Below are positions 31,990 through 43,131 of a stretch of DNA of 64,000 nucleotides, in pieces; the first letter of the stretch is position 1; each line of letters begins with the position of its first letter. The position numbers and the translations under genes are program-made. The notes beneath the pieces are model-generated. The model saw only the letters and a program-made list of their open reading frames with translations, had not been told where the DNA came from and ran no database searches. Origin of the DNA: Leptura quadrifasciata (taxonomy: Eukaryota; Arthropoda; Insecta; Coleoptera; Cerambycidae); NCBI GenBank assembly GCA_963675555.1, contig OY776681.1, forward strand, positions 76,097,340 to 76,161,339. Direction: 5' to 3'.

Positions 31990-32743
31990 AGTTCAAATGT
32001 GCTTTTAGATGGCGGAATATTAAAAATAATATTTTTAGTCGTAAACTCTTCTATAAAATCTTTATTTTACTATAAGGAACGTAACCAGACTGCAACCAAC
32101 AACTACTCTCCGGGCTATGTGCCCCGCCGAGCGCTGAATTACAAGTTGCAAGTCTGGCGCGTTAAGTGTAATAATTGCATATTACCATCAAAACGCTAAT
32201 GCTTCGATTGCAACAAACACCAGCCGAAAGACTGATCCTACTTAAAGGAGCTTTTTAATATTCCGCTCTCTAAAAGCACATTTGAACTATACTAAGCCCA
32301 GTCAGGCTATTTATTTTTCGATTGCAACAGACACTGAACCGCTAGATGGCGCCTGCTGACTATTTTACATGTCGCTATTGTAAAAATACCGGGATGTACC
32401 AAGTAGTCAAAGGATCCTCGTGCCGGTCGTCACATGCCTACCTTGCACTGACGAGAGCCAACAGCTCGAAACTGCAGTCTGCAAGTGGTGTGTGACAGCT
32501 GACAAGAGAGCTCCTTTAAGTAGGATCAGTCTTTCGGCTGGTGTTTGTTGCAATCAAAGCATTAGCGTTTTGATGGTAATATGCAATTATTACGCTTAAC
32601 GCGCCAGACTTGCAACTTGTAATTCAGCGCTCGGCAGGGCACATAGCCCGGAGAGTAGCTGTTGGTTGCAGTCTGGTTACGTTCCTTATAGTAAAATAAA
32701 GATTTTATAGATGAATTTACGACTAAAAATATTATTTTTAAGG
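31990..32743. mobile_element. Foldback element, copy B, with 9-bp target duplication
   Basis: GTGTTTAAT occurs at 31981-31989 and again at 32744-32752, immediately outside the element. The arms (about 32021-32253 and 32508-32740) are near-perfect inverted repeats of about 230 bp: TTAAAAATAATATTTTTAGT to TTAAAGGAGCT on the left and the complement on the right. The left end carries an extra 31 bases (AGTTCAAATGTGCTTTTAGA...) that recur inverted inside at about 32262-32293. The centre (32262-32507) is shared with copies A and C. No protein is encoded. Long TIRs and 8-9-bp duplications suggest a Mutator-like or FB-type non-autonomous element; that is an inference. Confidence 0.9.
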
Positions 32744-32752
32744 GTGTTTAAT

Positions 32753-34380
32753 GTCTCGGTCTCGGACTTCTGCCCGACTGACCTTAAAAAGGCGAAGGTC
32801 AGCCTTTCGGATAAGCCGAAGTCTTCTATATTTATATAGAAGACTCCGAGTAATGGCTTATCCTTATGGTGCTGCAGAAGGATGTTGTGTTTTGCAGCTC
32901 TAATGTGGGCTTTTACTCGAACGGGTTTCAACTCGGTGACAGAATCGGGATTTACCCGCTCGACGTCGAAGATGAGATCAAGTTCATCGGCTGCTCGCCG
33001 TGCTCCCTTAAAGAGAAACGCTCCTACCTCTGCATTTTCATGTTGTCGGACCATGCAGAGGAGGGAATCAGAACTCTTGATGACTTTACGTGCTCCATCC
33101 AGAACCGTCCTGCTATGGAGACTCTCCAAGCTTAAGAGTCCATGGCCTCCCCGATGTCGTGGGAGATATAAACATGGAACGGACGATTTAGGATGCAAGC
33201 TCCTATTGAGATACATCTTCTTGCGGGTTACTACATCGAGTTGACGCAGCTCTTCTTTAGTTCATCTCACTACTCCGAAAGAGTAGAGTAGGATCGGAAC
33301 GGCAAGCATATTTGTGGCAGACACCTTGTTCTTCCCCGACAGTTCTAAACACCAAATCTGTCGGAGTAGGTGCTGCTACTTGCCGCGGAGAGCGTTTTTC
33401 ACTACACTCACTTCTTGAGTGGAGCGTTGCTCGACACCCAAGTAAGTGTACGACTCTCCGGCATCTAGATGGTGTAAGATGCTTCCGTCCACGAGCTGGG
33501 CGTCCACTCCATAGTCACCGCATCGTCCTCTCTTGGGATGGGTCAGTGCGCATTTGTCCAACCCGAACTGCATACCAACAGCCTGCATGTACTCCTGTAC
33601 CACCCTAAGGGACTGTTGGAGATCTTTCTCTCCAGAGGCATAAAGTTTAAGATCATCCATATAAAATAGATGGGTGACCTTATGCCTCTTGTCGCCGGGG
33701 GTATCGCAGTTGTAGCCACGGGTTTTCCGGAGCGAGACTGATAATGGCAGTAGTGAGATGCGAAACAGAAGGGGGCTGAGGGAGTCTCCCTGAAATACTC
33801 CCCTTCTGAATATTACCGACTCTATTTGGACTCTATCGTACCGGGTACCACAAGACATCGGAGCAAGTGAACAATGAGCTCATGCGATGTCATGTCGAAT
33901 GCCTTGCGGTAGTCGATCCAGGCCATAGAGAGGTTCCGCTTATACTGCATGGAGTCCTGCGTGACACATATGTCAATCAACAGGTTCTCCTTGCAGCCAG
34001 CGACACCTCTCTTCGACCCTCGTTGCTCATATATCCGTTCGTAAACCGATTCAACTGCGTGGAGCACCCGCATGTACAAAATGCGTGTAAACACCTTGTA
34101 ACATGCGTTTGGACAGGTTATCGGTCTGTAGTTCTTTGGTTGGACAAATCTCTCTTCTTGGGGATCGGCATTATCCGCCTCTCAACAACCCAAGAAGGAA
34201 TTTACTGCTCTCCATTCAACCAGGAATTAAAAATTCTGGCCAAATGGTGGTGGATGCTCGATAACTTTTTCCACCAAAAGTTATTTATCCCATCGGGACC
34301 TTGAGGAGCAAAGTTCTTAGAGCCCTGAAAAGCCTTGCGAACCTCTTCTGGTGTTATTGGTTAGCCCACTTCCTAATTCA
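32753..34380 (-). pseudogene. Reverse transcriptase of the RLE-type LINE
   Basis: From right to left on the minus strand: PEEVRKAFQGSKNFAPQGPD (motif 1, about 34340), MPIPKKRDLS (motif 2, about 34170), LSMAWIDYRKAFDMTSHE (motif A, Asp, about 33920), RGVFQGDSLSPLLF (motif B, about 33790), and HLFYMDDLKLYASG (motif C, YMDD, about 33660). Then AGESYTYLGVEQ, CLYLPRHRGGHGLLSLESLH (about 33170) and ERVNPDSVTELKPVRVKAHI leading to the foldback insertion. GDSLSP and YMDD are typical of the R2/R4/Dong group. At least three frameshifts (about 34130, 33850, 33380) interrupt it, though all catalytic residues remain visible. Confidence 0.88.
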
Positions 34381-34433
34381 TGGAGCATGATCTAACAAAA
34401 CTCCAATCTTCTACGTATTTGGTCTTCATTCAG

Positions 34434-34845
34434 TTACTGGACGGGTAATATGTTGCAAGGCCTATATTGATGCTTTGTTTGAGTGTTGGAATAACATTTT
34501 TCCACTTCACGACAAGCACTTAATAAACTATTAATCGAATTTTCTGAAACAAAATTAAAATAAGGTATAGATTTATTTTCATAATAAATTATTTTTTTAC
34601 CTTCAAAATATAACAATATATCCAGATCTTCTTTTTCGTTTATCGTAATGTTACCTTGAAAAACCATGGATCCTATTTACATGTCGATAAACATTCAAAA
34701 ACGTGTTTATACTAGGAATCACTTGATTCGGATACAACGTCATGTATTCTCTTCTTGCGGCACACTTATTTTTATTATTTTTCAGATTAAGGGAAAATAT
34801 TTTGGCCTTTTCAGCCTCGCTATAACCCATTTTTATTAAATACAA
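34434..34845 (-). pseudogene. DUF4817-like N-terminal domain of a DD41D-type transposase
   Basis: The frame starts at about 34827 (MGYSEAEKAKIFSLNLKNNK) and continues AARREYMTLYPNQ, VIPSINTFLNVYRHV. The pattern of an acidic N-terminus, A-AxxEY--LYPN---P-x-x-x-F matches the intact transposase at 52899 (AEARREYDLWYPNRRLP) and DUF4817 proteins in general. A frameshift near 34655 leads into INEKEDLDILLYFEGK, equivalent to DDEKEILRYFEE in that protein. The remainder is missing; the RLE LINE follows directly at about 34400, so it probably truncated or interrupted this transposase. Confidence 0.7.
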
Positions 34846-34849
34846 GTTA

Positions 34850-36430
34850 ATAAGACGATCTGAAACGTCAAAATTGAATAAACAATAAAATAATTATTTT
34901 CGTGGCCTACCTTGTTATTTTTGTTTCTCTTGTATTTTGACGCGTATGGCTCACTCTTCTTGCAATAAACCAGCTCATTTGCAATTTAAATGTCAAATAT
35001 GTCAAGAAGTATTTAAGGTAGTATACCATATTATGTATTTGAGATTAGGGGAAAAGAGGCTTCTCGAAAATGCAACAATTATAGGAAAGGTGTTCCATTT
35101 AAAAAAACTTATATTTATTTCGTATCATGTACATGATATTGTTTTTTTATTACGTTTCAATGAAATATAGGTAAGATCCTACAACTTTTATACGAAACTT
35201 TTTTTTTCTGTTTTCAGTAATAATATTTTCAATAATTCGATAAATTTTTTTCCAATGATGGAAGTCTTCAGAGAACGTGAAATTAGGCTAAATTATGGCT
35301 AAATAATTGTCGTAACTTTTCGGTATCCCTCTATGTTTTGGTAAATTAAAAAGGTTTCCCGAAACGCATGAAATTGTGCATGTTTCCAAAAAAATCGTTC
35401 AGTTTTTACCTGTAACGTTCTACTCGAAACAATTTCCCCTTTAAATACATACAAATCGAAACTCGAACGACTATACAAAAATTAATTATTTGTAACAATG
35501 AATTTGTCGCAATAAACATGACCGTTAACTTCAAATGATGATAAAAAAGATAAAATATAGAATAAGCCCTAATTTAAATATATTTTATTGCATGTTTAAA
35601 TGCGTATATACATCAGAATTAATTAAATATATATGTACACATGCATTTGTAATCTGTATTACTATATTAATATATAAAATAAAACACTAATGGAAATGTT
35701 ATATTTTATTTAATATTTAAATGCACATACATATAAATCGTAATTTAATAAAATTTACACAATGCAGCTCAGCTTACTTGATCTGTATTGTTACATAGAA
35801 GCATCTTTAGCAATTCCAAGAGATTGAAAGGTCTTTTAAATGGTACGTTAGTGGATAGACTAAGAGAGTTCTGGAGCAAAATGTATGTATTTTTTTTATA
35901 GAGTTCCGATTTGCAGAATTTTGATCCGGTATAATGTAAATGATTATTTTCAGTTTAATTCAAATTTATAATGAAAAGAAATCATAAATAGATAAATAGG
36001 ATCTTTTCAGTATAATTCAGAAATGTCCTGAACTATGGCACATTGCAATAGAATAATATTGTTTAATGATGCCTATATTTTTTTGTTATAGACTTTCTTT
36101 TAGTTCCACCAGTTTTCGAGAAAATTTCATTTTGACGTATGAAAGCTTTGTTTCACTTTTTATTGGCGAATTTTAATCATAATAATTTACTCAAAATATG
36201 TATAATTTTTTTAATAGATAGTCTATAATATTGATTTTATGCTTTTACACTTACCTATCATACAAGACTTTAATTTCAATAGCATTCATCCTAAATCTTT
36301 TCAAGACCATGGTTAATCAAGTTATATCTGTTACAAGCAAATAAAATATTTATTTCGCAACATAGCAGATAGAAGAACTATATCAATAATAGAAATAACG
36401 GATAATAAAGTATGGATGGCATTTCCATTG
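34850..36430. other. No gene recognised
   Basis: Probably includes subterminal DNA of the DUF4817-type element (for example GGTGTTCCATTT near 35090, a phrase seen near TIRs of related elements at 22740). 35580-35760 has two diverged A/T-rich units with ATTTAAATGC. No motif-bearing frame. Confidence 0.45.
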
Positions 36431-36439
36431 CTACAGATC

Positions 36440-37500
36440 AAAATAATTTATGTTTGCTTATATTATTCGATCATTCCAAAGCATTTGATAGAATAAAACA
36501 TCAATTACTTTTGCTTTCTTCCTCTATATAGTTTTCACTGATCAAGCTAAGTTATTAATAACAAAAATATTGTGCACAACGCTTTTAAATCTGTTACCTT
36601 TAGAGTATTTTAGTTTGATTTTGTCTTAGTAGAAAATGGGGTCCCGTAAGGTTCCATAGTGGGTCCTCAATTGTTTACTTTGTATACGTTTCAATTTTAT
36701 GAACATTTAAGGTATTCCTACGCTCATTTTTATGCAGAGTACACACAAATATACATGTCTTTTCCCGAAAGGGATTTACAAATAGCTTGCAGGAATTTAA
36801 ATTATGACCTTGATTCACTAGTGTCAATCTCCACCAAATTTTGGAATAGATGCGGCGCGTAAAAGATTCTCGAACTTGATTAGTATAGAAGTGAATAATA
36901 AAATATTTTCGCAATTTTTGGGGTCAGCTATAGACAATCGCCTATGTTTTCACAGCATGCCGCAATCATTACAAAAAGAGCGTTCTGTGCCTTAAAAATA
37001 ATCTACATAACAGAAGTAAACTTAATAAAAAATGTAAAATTCTCTTATGTGACTCACTAGTACTTACTATCTTACCTCAACATTGCTGATAGTGTATATG
37101 GTTCAGCGCTTAATAAAATTAACGCGCAACTCAAAACTCCGTGTATTCGTTTAATCTGTGGAGGCGGGAGCATGTTACTAAACATCTAAACGAGATTGGA
37201 GGCTTAATATCGAATAGAGAAGAATATTGCACAGTTCTGTTCTCTTTCATAAAATAATAACTCTACACAACCATCTTATCTATACAACAAAATCAAGTTT
37301 CGTACATGTCCACAACATAAATGCTCGTCGCAAAGGTCATATCACAATTCCTCAGCATAATGCATCTCTGTTTCAATCGTCTTATTCATATAACATCGCG
37401 AAACTATAAATATAACAAGGTTCCAGATGACATGAAAAGGTTATCCTTATTTTCATTCAAGAAAAAGTTTGAGGAAGTGCATTTACTGAGTAATTTTTAA
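36440..37500 (+). pseudogene. LINE reverse transcriptase, heavily decayed
   Basis: Legible blocks on the plus strand: LCLLILFDHSKAFDRIKHQL (motif A, about 36450-36510), NGVP-stop-GSIVGPQLFTLYT (motif B, about 36640-36690), YAHFYAEYTQIYMSFPE (motif C at about 36720-36770, where YADDTQIY is expected, so the second catalytic Asp is lost), and near the end SYNIAKLYNKVPDDMKRLSL with FSFKKKFEEV. Frames change at least four times. The C-terminal phrase suggests a CR1/Jockey-superfamily LINE. A (TTA)n-like tail at 37935-37950 may mark its 3' end. Confidence 0.75.
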
Positions 37501-37509
37501 TTTTGGTTT

Positions 37510-38655
37510 TAACTGTTAAATTTTATATTTGTTCAATTTTGTAAAATTTTAAATTTGGTTTGTCTTCAGATTAGTCCATCTAGTCCAGTTTAATTTTTCA
37601 TCGATATGTATATGTGTATACGTTTATGGGTGTGTTTATGTGTGGATTTTGGTGCACATGTGTGGATATATGTGGTAGATATATACTTACGTATGGTTTT
37701 AAGAAATTGACCCACCTTGGAAAATGGTAACGAACTAAGTCCATGTGATTCTGAATTTAAATCTTAAGATATCTTCTTGTTCCATTTATCTTCGGTGGGC
37801 GTTTGGAGTTGAGTAGGAGAGCGCAGTTGCACATACTCTTAGTAACAGCGAACTCTACTCTGGTAGATCTACCATTAATTTTAATGTTGTAATTATTTTG
37901 TATTTAGTTGTTTATCAATAAAATCAATTGTTTTATTATTATTATTAAATTTACAAAAGAAATATCACAAATGCAAAAAATGCAATATAACGTGCCCTAA
38001 TAAAACCTGACCATACTTATTGTAAGTCAGTGAGTATTGTGCGATTACTCGAGATATATGATGTCATCAGCAATTTGTAAATACAAGCAAGTTCAATGTT
38101 TACTGACACTGACCGTACTTACATTGTTACATTACGCTTTTATAAATATAAGTTTATGTAAATAATGTTAAAGAATAAAGTTTGTGAAGATATTTAAAAT
38201 ATTAGTATGAAAATATAAAAGAGTAGCATGAACGGGCATAAACGCATATTTAAATGTGGCGCTACGTAAGAGAGTGGAAACTATGTTCATGACATGTCTG
38301 GCTCTTGAGGTGGTTCTTTAACTCCCACGATTCACAAAATCTCAAAACGTAGTCTCAAAAAAATGAGCACTCTGTTTAACATAACAAGTTTTTTTCATTT
38401 TTAGTAGCGAGTTTTTCTTACCGTCGCAAAAATTAGAATTATTTCAAAATGTCTTCATTGATTGTCTCACATACTTAAAAATTTAGAGGGAAATAATGAA
38501 TCACACTATTTTTTCCCTCTCACGACTTAATTTTCAAAAATATTTTTCCCATAAACATCGGCCTGCTTATTAGTGAGAGAAAGAGAGAGAGAGAGAAATC
38601 GTTTATTTATCAAAGCTGTTAATATAATTTTAATATTATCATTTAATATCATTAT
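37510..38655. other. LINE 3' region and spacer; GA-rich microsatellite
   Basis: 37510-37955 is probably LINE 3' UTR (TATGTATATGTGTATACG-type TG/TA repeats near 37605-37680, ending in TTATTATTATTA). 38571-38600 is a (GA)n run. No gene. Confidence 0.5.
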
Positions 38656-38669
38656 CTAGGCACGTACAA

Positions 38670-40407
38670 AACCAGATTGTCACAAATCAACATGGATTTG
38701 TACCAGGCAGATCCACTGAAACTAATTTAACTTGTGTTACACAGTATGTTTCTGAAAAACTGGATGATAACAAACAGGTTGATATCATTTACACTGATTT
38801 TTCCAAGGCATTTTATCGTCTAGATCACGGTATTCTGATACAAAAGCTAAGTAAATTCGGATTTTTGTTGGCATTATTAGAGTTAATTATTTCATATTTA
38901 GAAAATAGGCGGGAATATGTAGAATACCGTGGTTTCAGATCGTTCGATATCTTAGCTAGCTCAGGTGTTCCCCAGGGATCCGTACTGGGACCGTTACTCT
39001 TTAATATTTTTATAAACGATATTGTCTCAGATCTGGACGTACTAAGCTTATTATATGCGGGTGACTTGAAAATATTTTCTGTAATTGAAGCTGAGGAAGA
39101 CTGCGAGAAACTTCAGAATAACTTAAATAAGATAAATGACTGGTGTATACTAAATCATTTATCTCTAAATGTATCTAAATGTAGCGCATTTACTTTTTAT
39201 AGAGCTCACACTCACATCAGTTATAATTACCAGTTACATAATCAACAGCTACAAAGACCACATACAATTAAGGATCTTGGTGTTACCTTCGACAGAAGCT
39301 TAAGTTTTAATGAATATGTAGATTTAGTTGTGTCCTCAGCATTAAAAAGCTTAGGATTCGTAATTAGAAATGTTAAGGGTTTTAATAATACAGATCTAAT
39401 GAAATTGTTATATTTTTCCTTTGTGCGGTCAAAATTAGAATATTGCTCACTAGTATGGTCCCCGGGATACGCTACATACGTAAACAATATTGAGAACATT
39501 CAACGCCGTTTTGTTAAGTATATGTGTTTTATCGAAGATGGCAATTATCCTACAATAAAAGATCGCCGCATGTTAAATAATACCATTGGATCAAAAAAGG
39601 CTACTGCTGCATTGATTTCTTGCCAAAGTTGTGCGTGGGTATTTAGAGGATTTTTGTAAACAAAATCTTTCATTGTTCAAATGTGAATATTGAAACATAA
39701 ATTTTTAGCCGTAAACTCCTATATAATACTTATTTTACTATAAGGAAAGTAACCAAACTGCAACCAATAGCTACTCTCCGGGCTATGTGCCCCGCCGAGC
39801 GCTGAATTACAAGTTTTGAACTATGCTAAGTCCAGTCAGGCTATTTATTTTTCGTCTGCAATGGACACTGGACCGCTAGATGGCGCCTGTTGATTGTTTT
39901 GCATGTCGCTATCCTAAGGATACCGAGAGATGTACCAAATAATCCAAGGATCCTCGTGTCGGTTGTCACATGCCTACCTTGCACTAATGAGAGCCAACAG
40001 CTCGAGACTGCAGTCTGCAAGTGGTGTGGACGACTGGCACGAGAGCTCCTTTAAGTAGGATCAGTCTTTCGGCTGGTGTTTGTTGCAATCGAAGAATTAG
40101 CGTTCTGTTGGTAATATGCAATTATTACACTTAACGTACCAGACTTGTAACTTGTAATTCAGCACTTGGCGGGGCACATAGCCCGGAGAGTAGCTGTTGG
40201 TTGTAGTTTGATTACTTTTCTTATAGTGAAATAAGGAATTTATAGAGGAGTTTGTGACTAAAAATATTATGTTTTAAGATATTTCATTGCGCCCCATTGT
40301 GACGTGCCATCTTTCGCTGGTGTCCGCAAGTTAATAAGTAGATCAATTCACCAATCTATAGTAATGAATTCCACTGTTACCGCTAGCAGGCATGCCGTTC
40401 GAATTAC
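38670..40407 (+). pseudogene. LINE reverse transcriptase split by a foldback element
   Basis: An open frame from about 38670 to 39659 carries NQHGFVPGRSTETNL (motif 3-like), IIYTDFSKAFYRLDHG (motif A), SSGVPQGSVLGPLLFNIFIN (motif B), SLLYAGDLKIF (motif C; YAGD for YADD, one catalytic Asp lost), IKDLGVTFDRSLSF and LLYFSFVRSKLEYCSLVWSP (thumb). The frame ends at 39659 shortly before the foldback insert. After the insert (from 40282) the plus strand reads FIAPHCDVPSFAGVRKLISR and SIHQSIVMNST, a plausible LINE C-terminus. A long frame with only a few key substitutions indicates moderate age. Confidence 0.85.
39676..40281. mobile_element. Foldback element, copy C
   Basis: TTTCATTG flanks it at 39668-39675 and 40282-40289 (9 bp with one mismatch if extended by one base). 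The left end starts TTCAAATGTGAATATTG, then AATTTTTAGCCGTAAACTCC; the right end is GACTAAAAATATTATGTTTT. The outer arms are inverted (about 39705-39815 and 40150-40275). The centre, 39815-40140, is the family-specific core, and the inner part of the right arm has no left partner, so this copy is a partly deleted version of copy B. It lies within the LINE RT at 38670-40407. Confidence 0.88.
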
Positions 40408-40507
40408 CACCTTATAAGCTTCTCGCCAACAGATGGCTCTGGCTAGGAAAATATATCAATTTATTAAATAAATGCGTATATCTTAGGAAATCTACAATAA
40501 ATAAAAC

Positions 40508-40565
40508 AAATAAAAAAAACACCACAGAAATTAGACAATTCCAGAAGCCAGGGCTTATTACTATA
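40508..40565 (-). mobile_element. SINE tail fragment
   Basis: ACACCACAGAAATTAGACAA and CCAGAAGCCAGGG are shared with the 3'-tail part of the SINE at 55377-55580. No tRNA-like head remains here. Confidence 0.6.
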
Positions 40566-40569
40566 ATTA

Positions 40570-41555
40570 GCGTATAAAAATTGTTTACAAAATGATCGTG
40601 TAAAAATAGTTAATGATCGAAAGTCCATAAAAATCGATTTAGTTTTTAACATTTCACAAGTTGGTACCCTCACAGTCGAACTGTCATTTATGTCATTTCC
40701 TCTTGGTTTTGTGAGTTACGGAAGGTTATAAAATCACATAAATTGCTTCAAACTTCCTATTTAGATCAATAAATTGAGCTGAAAACTTTGCTAGGGATTA
40801 AATTAGTTAAAAAGCACGTGGTTGCTAGTCGGTTTAATACCAGATCAAAAACTAAATTTAACCTAATTTTCAATAAATATTTTGGTTTGTTTAACTGAAA
40901 TTTCGATTTATTCGGATTAATTAGCGAGTTTATCGTTCAGAAGAGTATTCTGGGTAAGTGTTAATTTCTTTGATTTATTATAGACACGTGATCACATTAG
41001 AGGTTAATTTTGAGAATAATTTTGTAACTTTAATTATGGACAATTTTGTTAAGGCCAGATACTGAGTACAGAACTTGCTTACTGTTCTATTTTTGGATTA
41101 TTTGGAGTTTGAACTTTTGGATCATTTGCTATTCTTTGGTACACGAATTTTGGTATACTAATCTGCTCAGATTTACCCATTACGATTGAGAGAAACCTTA
41201 TCTCATCATTATGAAGATTTCTAAACCCTATTTAATTGTGCTGTGAAGATTTCTACAATCTTCAAGGACCTCGATCAACAACCTTCAAGTCTAGAGTGCC
41301 CAGAAACTCCAAATAATTGTAAAAGCTAAGTAATCTACTGTATTTTTCATTTTATTGCAAAATTGTTTAAATTTAATAATTCTTTTTCCATAGCGTTAAC
41401 TTTAAAACCCTAGTTTTGCTATATTTTTGGTATTAGTTTTGTTGTAAGATTTTTTACCTTTAAATTTTGTGTACTGTACTTTATTGAATTTTAAAATAAT
41501 TTTTTTTACTTGTTCTTTTATTTGTACGCTCTCACTAGACGGATTTGTAAGATCT
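40570..41555. other. No gene recognised; possible transcribed leader
   Basis: Contains a strong donor-like word (TTCTGG/GTAAGTGT at about 40951) and a possible acceptor (TTTTTCCATAG at about 41395). Between and around these, no frame with a motif is present. It may be coincidental. Confidence 0.25.
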
Positions 41556-41559
41556 GGAG

Positions 41560-42430
41560 CCTCGTTTGCTTATCCCGACTATAGGTCGTAATATCATATA
41601 CCGAAATCCAATGGTTTAAAATCTGGACCACGTGCTGGCCAAGGAAACGGACTACGTCGGCCAATCCGGCACTCATGAAAAAGGGTGTTTAAATAAATTC
41701 GTACTTGATTGGAAAAATGAGGCGAACGACATATTTTGTCTCAAATTCAGTGATAGTGCATCCAACATATCAATAAAATAATTGTTACCATTTAAATGTC
41801 TTGGTAATTCATGTGGTCCTAGAAAATGGTCCCCAATGATCCCATACCAAACATTGATTTTGAACTCATGTTGAAAGTGTCGTTCTCGCTTTATATGAGG
41901 ATTTTCAAGTTCACAAAAATGATTATTTCTTAAATTGAAGATACCTCGGCGGATAAATGCAGCTTCATCCGTAAATAATATTCTGTTGATGAATGAGTGT
42001 CAATATTTTGTCTGTTCCGATTATCACTTGCAAACTGATATCTTAGTGGAAGATCGGCAGGCAATAAATTTTGAACGGGCGTAAAATGGAATGGATGGTA
42101 TTTTTCTGCATGCAATATTGTTAGAATGGAAGTTTTACTGATTCCTGTAGCTGCACATAATCGTGTTGTACTAACTTATGGATCATCTGGAATGCGAACT
42201 AATATTTCTTCTTCTTGGTCAGGCAAAATAATTTTCGGTCGACCTAAATTATCATGTTTAGGACGAAATGAACCACTTTCACCTCAATTTCTGAACAGAT
42301 TTTGAAATAGTCTACGATCAGGTTGTAATCTGTCTGCAAATTTTCGCAAATACTCTCGTTGCGCAGCACGTTCATTGTAATTCAGTTGACAATAAATATT
42401 AACCATATCTCTCATATCTGAGTTTGAATA
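41560..42430 (-). pseudogene. DUF4817/DD41D-type transposase relic
   Basis: From 42425 leftwards: MVNIYCQLNYNERAAQREY with LRKFADRLQPDRRLF (DUF4817-like), GRPKIILPDQEEEILVRI, VSTTRLCAATGISKTSI (helix-turn-helix) and then YHPFHFTPVQNL. The phrase HPYHYTPVQ in the intact transposase at 52899 is equivalent. The catalytic half is badly shifted: only ECRIGRRSPFPWPARGPDFK followed by PLDFG, near 41660-41610, is clear and holds the third Asp. Many stops. Probable TIR remnant at the upstream side: TACCCTGTATA at about 42990. Confidence 0.78.
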
Positions 42431-43129
42431 ATTATGTCATGGGCATGTTCTGATTTTCGTTAATTAACTGAGAAAAATTACATAAATAAAATTGCAAAAA
42501 AATGAATATCACGGCAATTTTGAAATGTTAAAAGTATTGTTGGCATCGGCGCCTGTTACATTAATATTTCTTATAATTATTTATGAGGGTGAATGTTAAA
42601 ATGCGATTTTCTCGAAAACGGTCAATTTATAAGACATTAACAAGTATGCTTTTTTTCACTAAAATGAGATAGGTTTAGGATTAACGTTACGGGTAAAAAA
42701 GTTAAGAGTACATTTACACCTCAAACAATGATTATGTGGCGCCCTCTAGGATCTACACAAAAAATGGAAGCAGATTTGAATTTTTGAACTCAAAAACCAC
42801 CGTTCACCAATTTTCACAACAATACTTGAAAAACTTCAAAAGTTATATGAAAAAATTAAAAATACAATATTGAATTTTATACCCTGTATTTCTGTTAATA
42901 TCAACTTGTACTAAGTCAAGTTTAGTTAAATCGTAATATTTTAGTGTCAGAAACCCACTGTTGCTCTATGGACCATTTCTTACGGATTACCCTGTATATT
43001 AATTACATTCTGGTTATTCAATGTTATTCACACATTTTTAAGTATACAAGCACATTTTGATATATTATGTAAGTGAATAAAGGCTAATTGCAACTAATAT
43101 TATTTATTTATAAAAAAATTATAAACAAA
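42431..43129. other. Subterminal DNA of the transposase relic, no gene
   Basis: Contains GATTTTCTCGAAAACGG and repeated TACCCTGTAT-like words (42890, 42990), which resemble ends of Tc1/mariner-type elements. Left partner not identified. Confidence 0.45.
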
Positions 43130-43131
43130 TA

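Larger units (their letters stand above)
31262..34400 (-). mobile_element. RLE-type non-LTR retrotransposon (R4/Dong-like), 5'-truncated, split by a foldback element
   Basis: On the minus strand the order is RT (about 34380-32753), a zinc-finger-like stretch, an RLE endonuclease with a K-PD motif (about 31690), a stop and a structured 3' UTR ending at about 31262. This architecture (RT followed by a C-terminal restriction-like endonuclease) distinguishes early-branching LINEs such as R2/R4/Dong/NeSL from the APE-type LINEs elsewhere in this window. The body is clearly GC-richer than its neighbours. A foldback element (31990-32743) interrupts the reading frame. RT contains several frame breaks. 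The exact clade is an inference. Confidence 0.8.

Noticed and set aside
33312..34304. Plus-strand frames over the RLE LINE (33312-33608, 33867-34304, 32866-33244)
   Set aside because: Antisense to the RT blocks GDSLSP and YMDD on the minus strand.
34937..35170. Plus frame with a C-x2-C pair (KCQIC)
   Set aside because: A single Cys pair without further zinc ligands, in likely subterminal transposon DNA. Not enough for a zinc-finger call.
38571..38600. Possible regulatory GAGA-type element
   Set aside because: Plain (GA)n microsatellite; no promoter or gene next to it.
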